From Bacteroidales bacterium (lineage in GTDB: Bacteria; Bacteroidota; Bacteroidia; Bacteroidales; UBA10428): a stretch of DNA of 10,514 nucleotides. This document shows, piece by piece, positions 7,914-10,514 of this stretch (position 1 is its first letter; each line of letters opens with the position of its first letter). The translations under genes and the position numbers were made by a program. The stretch lies in assembly GCA_016926235.1 (NCBI GenBank), contig JAFGOZ010000227.1, forward strand, positions 1 to 10,514, given 5' to 3'. Under the pieces are notes generated by a model, which was not told the DNA's origin, made no database searches, and saw only the letters and a list, made by a program, of their open reading frames with translations.

Positions 7914-7971
7914 ATTACTTGATTAACAGGGTATTCTTTAGAATTTATAAATATCTTATTGGTTTAATTCA

Positions 7972-10098
7972 ATGTCAATCTGGTCGGCCGAAATAAAAGA
8001 ACTTGAGAAACTTTATGAATCTTTCAGAGGTCAGCTTCCAGATCTTGAGAAAGAGTTGGGACAACTGATCCACTCTGATGATCCCAATGTCATATTATTG
8101 TACTCAAGAAGATGTCTGGAGATAATCATTACTGATCTTTGTGAATGTGAGCTAAATAGAGAGAGGGGTTCAGAACCACTTAAGGGTATCATCGATAAAC
8201 TAAACAAAGAAAAGAAAATACCAGCTCATATTGCATCTTCAATGTACGGTTTGAATGATTTGTCAACCTATGGTACTCATCCAAAAGATTTTGATCCTGA
8301 ACAGGTGAAACCAGTACTTGTTAATCTTGACATAATCATCAAATGGTATTTAAAATATAAGGATATACCAATAAAGACAAAGCCAGAGGAAGAAATTCAG
8401 GTTACGGAAGAGCCATCAGAAGATGTAAAAAAAGAGGACAGAATTGAACAACAGGAGAAATCTGACAGGTTAACCAAACACAAGTTGCTATATGGAGTAT
8501 TGATCATTGCCATCTTAATAATCGCAGGAATAATAGCCTTTCCTAAAATATTTAAAAGAGATACCCTTGAAAAATTAAGAACATCAGGAGAAAGAATTTC
8601 CGTTGCAGTGATGCCGTTTCAAAATATGACAAATGATACTAAATGGGATGTATGGCAGGATGGAATACAGGAAATTTTAACCAATTCATTATCAAATTCA
8701 AATGAATTAACTGTCAAACAAACAGAATCTATTAACAACCTAATTCAAAGCAAAGGTTTTACAAATAATGCTTCAATCACGCCTTCTTTTGCAAGTAAAG
8801 TCTCTCAAAGAATGAAGACGAATGTTTTTATTTATGGAAATATAATAAAAGCAGGCTCTATTATCCGTATAAATGCCCAATTAGTTGACTCAAAAACAAA
8901 AGATGTTTTGAAACCTTTCCAAATTGAAGGATTGTCTTCAGAAGAAAATATAATTCGTATAATTGATTCACTTTCTGCAAAAATAAAAAATACTCTTATA
9001 ATCTCGAACTTAGGAAAGGCTGTGTCTTATGACTATAAAAACTATGCATATACTGATTCGCCCGAGGCATTTAAGAATTTTATTTATGGGAAAACCGCTT
9101 TTTTGAAAAGAGATTTTCCAGCAGCAGTTAGCCTACTTTCACAGGCTGTTGCAATCGACTCAAATTTTATTGGTGCACTTGATATGCTTGCTTGGTCGTT
9201 ATGGAATCGGGATATGTATAATCAAGCAAAAGGAATAGCCCTGAAACTTTATGAAAAAAGAGATCAGGTATCAATTTATATGAAGGCAGTATTAAATCAT
9301 ACTTACACGTACTTTTTTGGAACAATCAATGAAGATATTAAATGCCTAAAACAGATACTGGCAATTGATGACCAATTGCCAGTATTTTATTTTGTATTAG
9401 GGCAAGATTACAACTATATAAAACAATTTGATAAGGCAATTCCTGAATTAGAAAAATCTATAGAAATATATAAAGAATGGGATTCAAAGCCTGGATGGGT
9501 TTTAAACTATACTGAACTTGGATTTGCATATCATAAAACTGGTCAGTATAATAAAGAGAAAAAGCTTTATAAAAAAGCAGAACAGGATTTTCCTGATGAT
9601 CCATCAATAATCCAAAGAAAGATTATTCTGTCATTTACTAAAGGAGATACAGTCGCCGTTACTAATTATACTGAAAAATACTTATCTATCCTGAAAGAAA
9701 ATTTGTCATCTGAAGCAGATATAAAGAACAATCTAGCACAGATTTATTCTGAAGTAGGTACTCTGGGCAAAGCAGAAGAATATTATAGGCAGACACTATT
9801 ATTAGAGCCTGATAATCCAAATCAACTTAATAATCTTGCTTTTTTCCTAATTGATAAGGATAGGAATATTAATGAAGGTATAGAGCTTGTTGATAAAGCT
9901 CTTGCGTACAGTCCTGATAATTTTAATTTCCTGCATACAAAAGGTTGGGGATTATATAAGCAGGGAAAATATAAAGAAGCATTGGATACACTTCAAAGAA
10001 GTTGGTATTTAAGAAGGGAAAACGCTATTTATAATCATGAAGCATTTCTTCATCTCGAAGCAGCAAAAAAGGCTGTTGATAAAATGAAGAACAACTAA
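7972..10098 (+). CDS. DUF4145/HEPN-like, single-pass membrane protein with divergent TolB-N-like domain and TPRs
   Basis: The product has 708 residues. Residues 1-130 match the DUF4145-like domain of the two previous proteins (108 of 131 identical to the first by hand alignment), including Cys48/57/59 and His103. Then come an acidic charged linker (about 138-166: PEEEIQVTEEPSED and so on), one membrane segment at about 172-190 (YGVLIIAILIIAGIIAF), and a divergent TolB-N/FlgO-like domain at about 209-340 (ISVAVMPFQNMTND, VWQDGIQEILTNSLS, VFIYGNIIKAGSIIRINAQL, VDSKTKDVL). It lacks the RTS and LEGS motifs of the other copies. TPRs run from about 365 to 700 and include EYYRQTLLLEPDNPNQLNNL and LHTKGWGLYKQGKYKEAL. 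With the N-terminal domain cytosolic, TolB-N/TPR would be periplasmic, unlike its two soluble relatives. Start ATG7972 aligns with the paralogues; the leader TTATTGGTTTAA resembles that of the 4176 gene. Last gene of the probable operon. Looks like a domain-swap chimera; function unknown. Confidence 0.92.
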   Translation: MSIWSAEIKELEKLYESFRGQLPDLEKELGQLIHSDDPNVILLYSRRCLEIIITDLCECELNRERGSEPLKGIIDKLNKEKKIPAHIASSMYGLNDLSTYGTHPKDFDPEQVKPVLVNLDIIIKWYLKYKDIPIKTKPEEEIQVTEEPSEDVKKEDRIEQQEKSDRLTKHKLLYGVLIIAILIIAGIIAFPKIFKRDTLEKLRTSGERISVAVMPFQNMTNDTKWDVWQDGIQEILTNSLSNSNELTVKQTESINNLIQSKGFTNNASITPSFASKVSQRMKTNVFIYGNIIKAGSIIRINAQLVDSKTKDVLKPFQIEGLSSEENIIRIIDSLSAKIKNTLIISNLGKAVSYDYKNYAYTDSPEAFKNFIYGKTAFLKRDFPAAVSLLSQAVAIDSNFIGALDMLAWSLWNRDMYNQAKGIALKLYEKRDQVSIYMKAVLNHTYTYFFGTINEDIKCLKQILAIDDQLPVFYFVLGQDYNYIKQFDKAIPELEKSIEIYKEWDSKPGWVLNYTELGFAYHKTGQYNKEKKLYKKAEQDFPDDPSIIQRKIILSFTKGDTVAVTNYTEKYLSILKENLSSEADIKNNLAQIYSEVGTLGKAEEYYRQTLLLEPDNPNQLNNLAFFLIDKDRNINEGIELVDKALAYSPDNFNFLHTKGWGLYKQGKYKEALDTLQRSWYLRRENAIYNHEAFLHLEAAKKAVDKMKNN

Positions 10099-10286
10099 TA
10101 TTGAATCACCCAATCTTATAAAAACACGAACACCTGTAATAGGTCACTACTTTATTATCAGGGCTGGCCATCAAAATAGGAAAATGACTTTGTCAATCCC
10201 GCCCACCTCAAATAAGCATTCTTTTTTGTGCTGTAAGAAAAACAATATCAAGGGCAAAATATGATCTAATCATACTATTTAATTTA
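10099..10286. other. intergenic DNA after the TPR cluster, no clear gene
   Basis: No ORF with coding character is seen on either strand. The only inverted repeats are weak, such as ACCT-GTAAT-AGGT around 10133-10145, and none is a convincing terminator for the long operon. No -33/-7 promoter pair was found. A C-rich patch (CCCGCCCACCTC around 10198-10209) stands out from the AT-rich surroundings but carries no recognisable signal. Confidence 0.6.
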
Positions 10287-10454
10287 ATGGCATTTTTAAA
10301 ATTTTCGAAAATCGGGAGAAAAAAATTTTATTTCGAAAGCGCAGAAAAGTTAATTGATACTGCCTCGGCAGTTTCATTAATCAATGAAAAGAGCTTATTA
10401 AAAGAGTTTCCACAATTAAGAAATACTATTAACACAGATTTTCACGGTAAATAA
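10287..10454 (+). CDS. possible small protein of 55 residues (uncertain)
   Basis: ATG10287 opens a frame to TAA10452-10454. The peptide is basic and partly amphipathic: MAFLKFSKIGRKKFYFESAE at the start, then a helical-looking middle (KLIDTASAVSLINEKSLLKEF), ending NTDFHGK. I do not recognise it. Against it: no Shine-Dalgarno, no promoter of the type found elsewhere in this window, AT-rich DNA where short ORFs arise by chance, and a 3' end that overlaps a motif resembling a dispersed intergenic repeat (10431-10447) and an internal hairpin (10353-10385). It may be a gene fragment or nothing. Confidence 0.25.
   Translation: MAFLKFSKIGRKKFYFESAEKLIDTASAVSLINEKSLLKEFPQLRNTINTDFHGK
10353..10385. 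other. imperfect inverted repeat (hairpin)
   Basis: ATTGAT-ACTGCC (10353-10364) can pair with GGCAGT (10367-10372) and ATCAAT (10380-10385). The inner 6 bp are perfect with only TC between them, so about 5 bp with a 4-base loop would form. The outer 6 bp are perfect but separated by a 7-base bulge on one side. It is not followed by a U-tract, so it is not a typical terminator. It could be part of a small repeat element or chance. Confidence 0.3.
10431..10447. repeat. motif resembling a dispersed intergenic repeat
   Basis: AACACAGATTTTCACGG resembles the short repeats of the style 'ACACAGATT...CACGGATT' that I recall from intergenic DNA of many Bacteroidota and other environmental genomes. 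Only one unit is present here, so the sequence itself does not show repetition; the call rests on recollection of the pattern. Confidence 0.25.
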
Positions 10455-10514
10455 TCACGCGTATTTTAAGAATAGGTTGCTCCCTCAAAGATAAGATTTT
10501 TATTGCTCAGCACC

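Larger units (their letters stand above)
4176..7971 (+). repeat. tandem gene duplication covering two genes and their spacers
   Basis: The genes at 4176-6014 and 6075-7913 encode paralogues of identical length (612 aa), colinear over their whole length. The spacers after them (6015-6074 and 7914-7971) are also recognisably alike: both genes end in TGGATTACTAAAT followed by CTTGA and an AGGG block, and both spacers finish in a TATCyTATT-type stretch before the next ATG. The duplicated unit therefore included the intergenic DNA, as expected of unequal crossing-over between direct repeats. The copies have diverged well beyond recent duplication (N-terminal domains about 83% identical by my hand alignment). 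Confidence 0.7.

Noticed and set aside
4144..7971. Separate promoters for the genes at 4176, 6075 and 7972
   Set aside because: None of the three spacers contains a TAnnTTTG box with a TTG about 20 bases upstream.
1..10514. CRISPR arrays, tRNA or rRNA genes, insertion sequences
   Set aside because: No regular short repeats with spacers, no cloverleaf or rRNA-like stretch, no transposase and no terminal inverted repeats were seen.

Overview
The window is AT-rich DNA that reads best as an accessory region of a Bacteroidota chromosome. Three things point there: promoters of the form TTG-N20-TAAnTTTr, which match the Bacteroidota -33/-7 consensus (TTTG ... TAnnTTTG); a lipoprotein of the Fibrobacter succinogenes major paralogous family (FISUMP), typical of Bacteroidota and Fibrobacterota; and mostly AT-rich leaders without Shine-Dalgarno sequences. 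The species cannot be named from this.

Layout, all confident genes on the + strand: (1) 61-453, a small multi-pass membrane protein with a strong Shine-Dalgarno, followed by a hairpin terminator at 481-509. (2) 601-1347, a FISUMP lipoprotein behind its own promoter (525-555). (3) 1537-2040, a short membrane-anchored protein holding only a TolB-amino-terminal-like domain (COG5616/FlgO-like), behind a near-copy of the previous promoter (1488-1519). (4) 2143-4143, a protein with three membrane segments, a TolB-N-like domain and TPRs, starting at a non-ATG codon right behind a third promoter of the same type (2111-2141). (5-7) 4176-6014, 6075-7913 and 7972-10098, three tandem genes that begin with the same ~130-residue DUF4145/HEPN-like domain followed by a TolB-N-like domain and TPRs. 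The last ~400 bases hold no strong gene, only a possible 55-residue ORF (10287-10454) and a short motif resembling dispersed intergenic repeats.

The core of the window is a five-gene array in which one domain, TolB-N-like, appears five times in four architectures: TM+TolB-N alone; 3TM+TolB-N+TPR; DUF4145-like+TolB-N+TPR without any membrane segment (twice, both 612 aa); and DUF4145-like+acidic linker+1TM+divergent TolB-N+TPR. The 5-6 pair is a tandem duplication that also covered the intergenic spacer. Gene 7 keeps the N-terminal domain at about 82% identity while the rest of the protein is of a different lineage, so the N-terminal domain looks like the shared functional handle. The predicted topology puts the TolB-N/TPR part in the periplasm for genes 3, 4 and 7 and in the cytosol for genes 5 and 6. 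Genes 4-7 are close-packed (32-60 bp spacers, no promoter or terminator seen between them) and are probably one operon. The function of this type of array is not known to me. The domains fit a protein-protein interaction or signalling assembly across the inner membrane, but that is inference.
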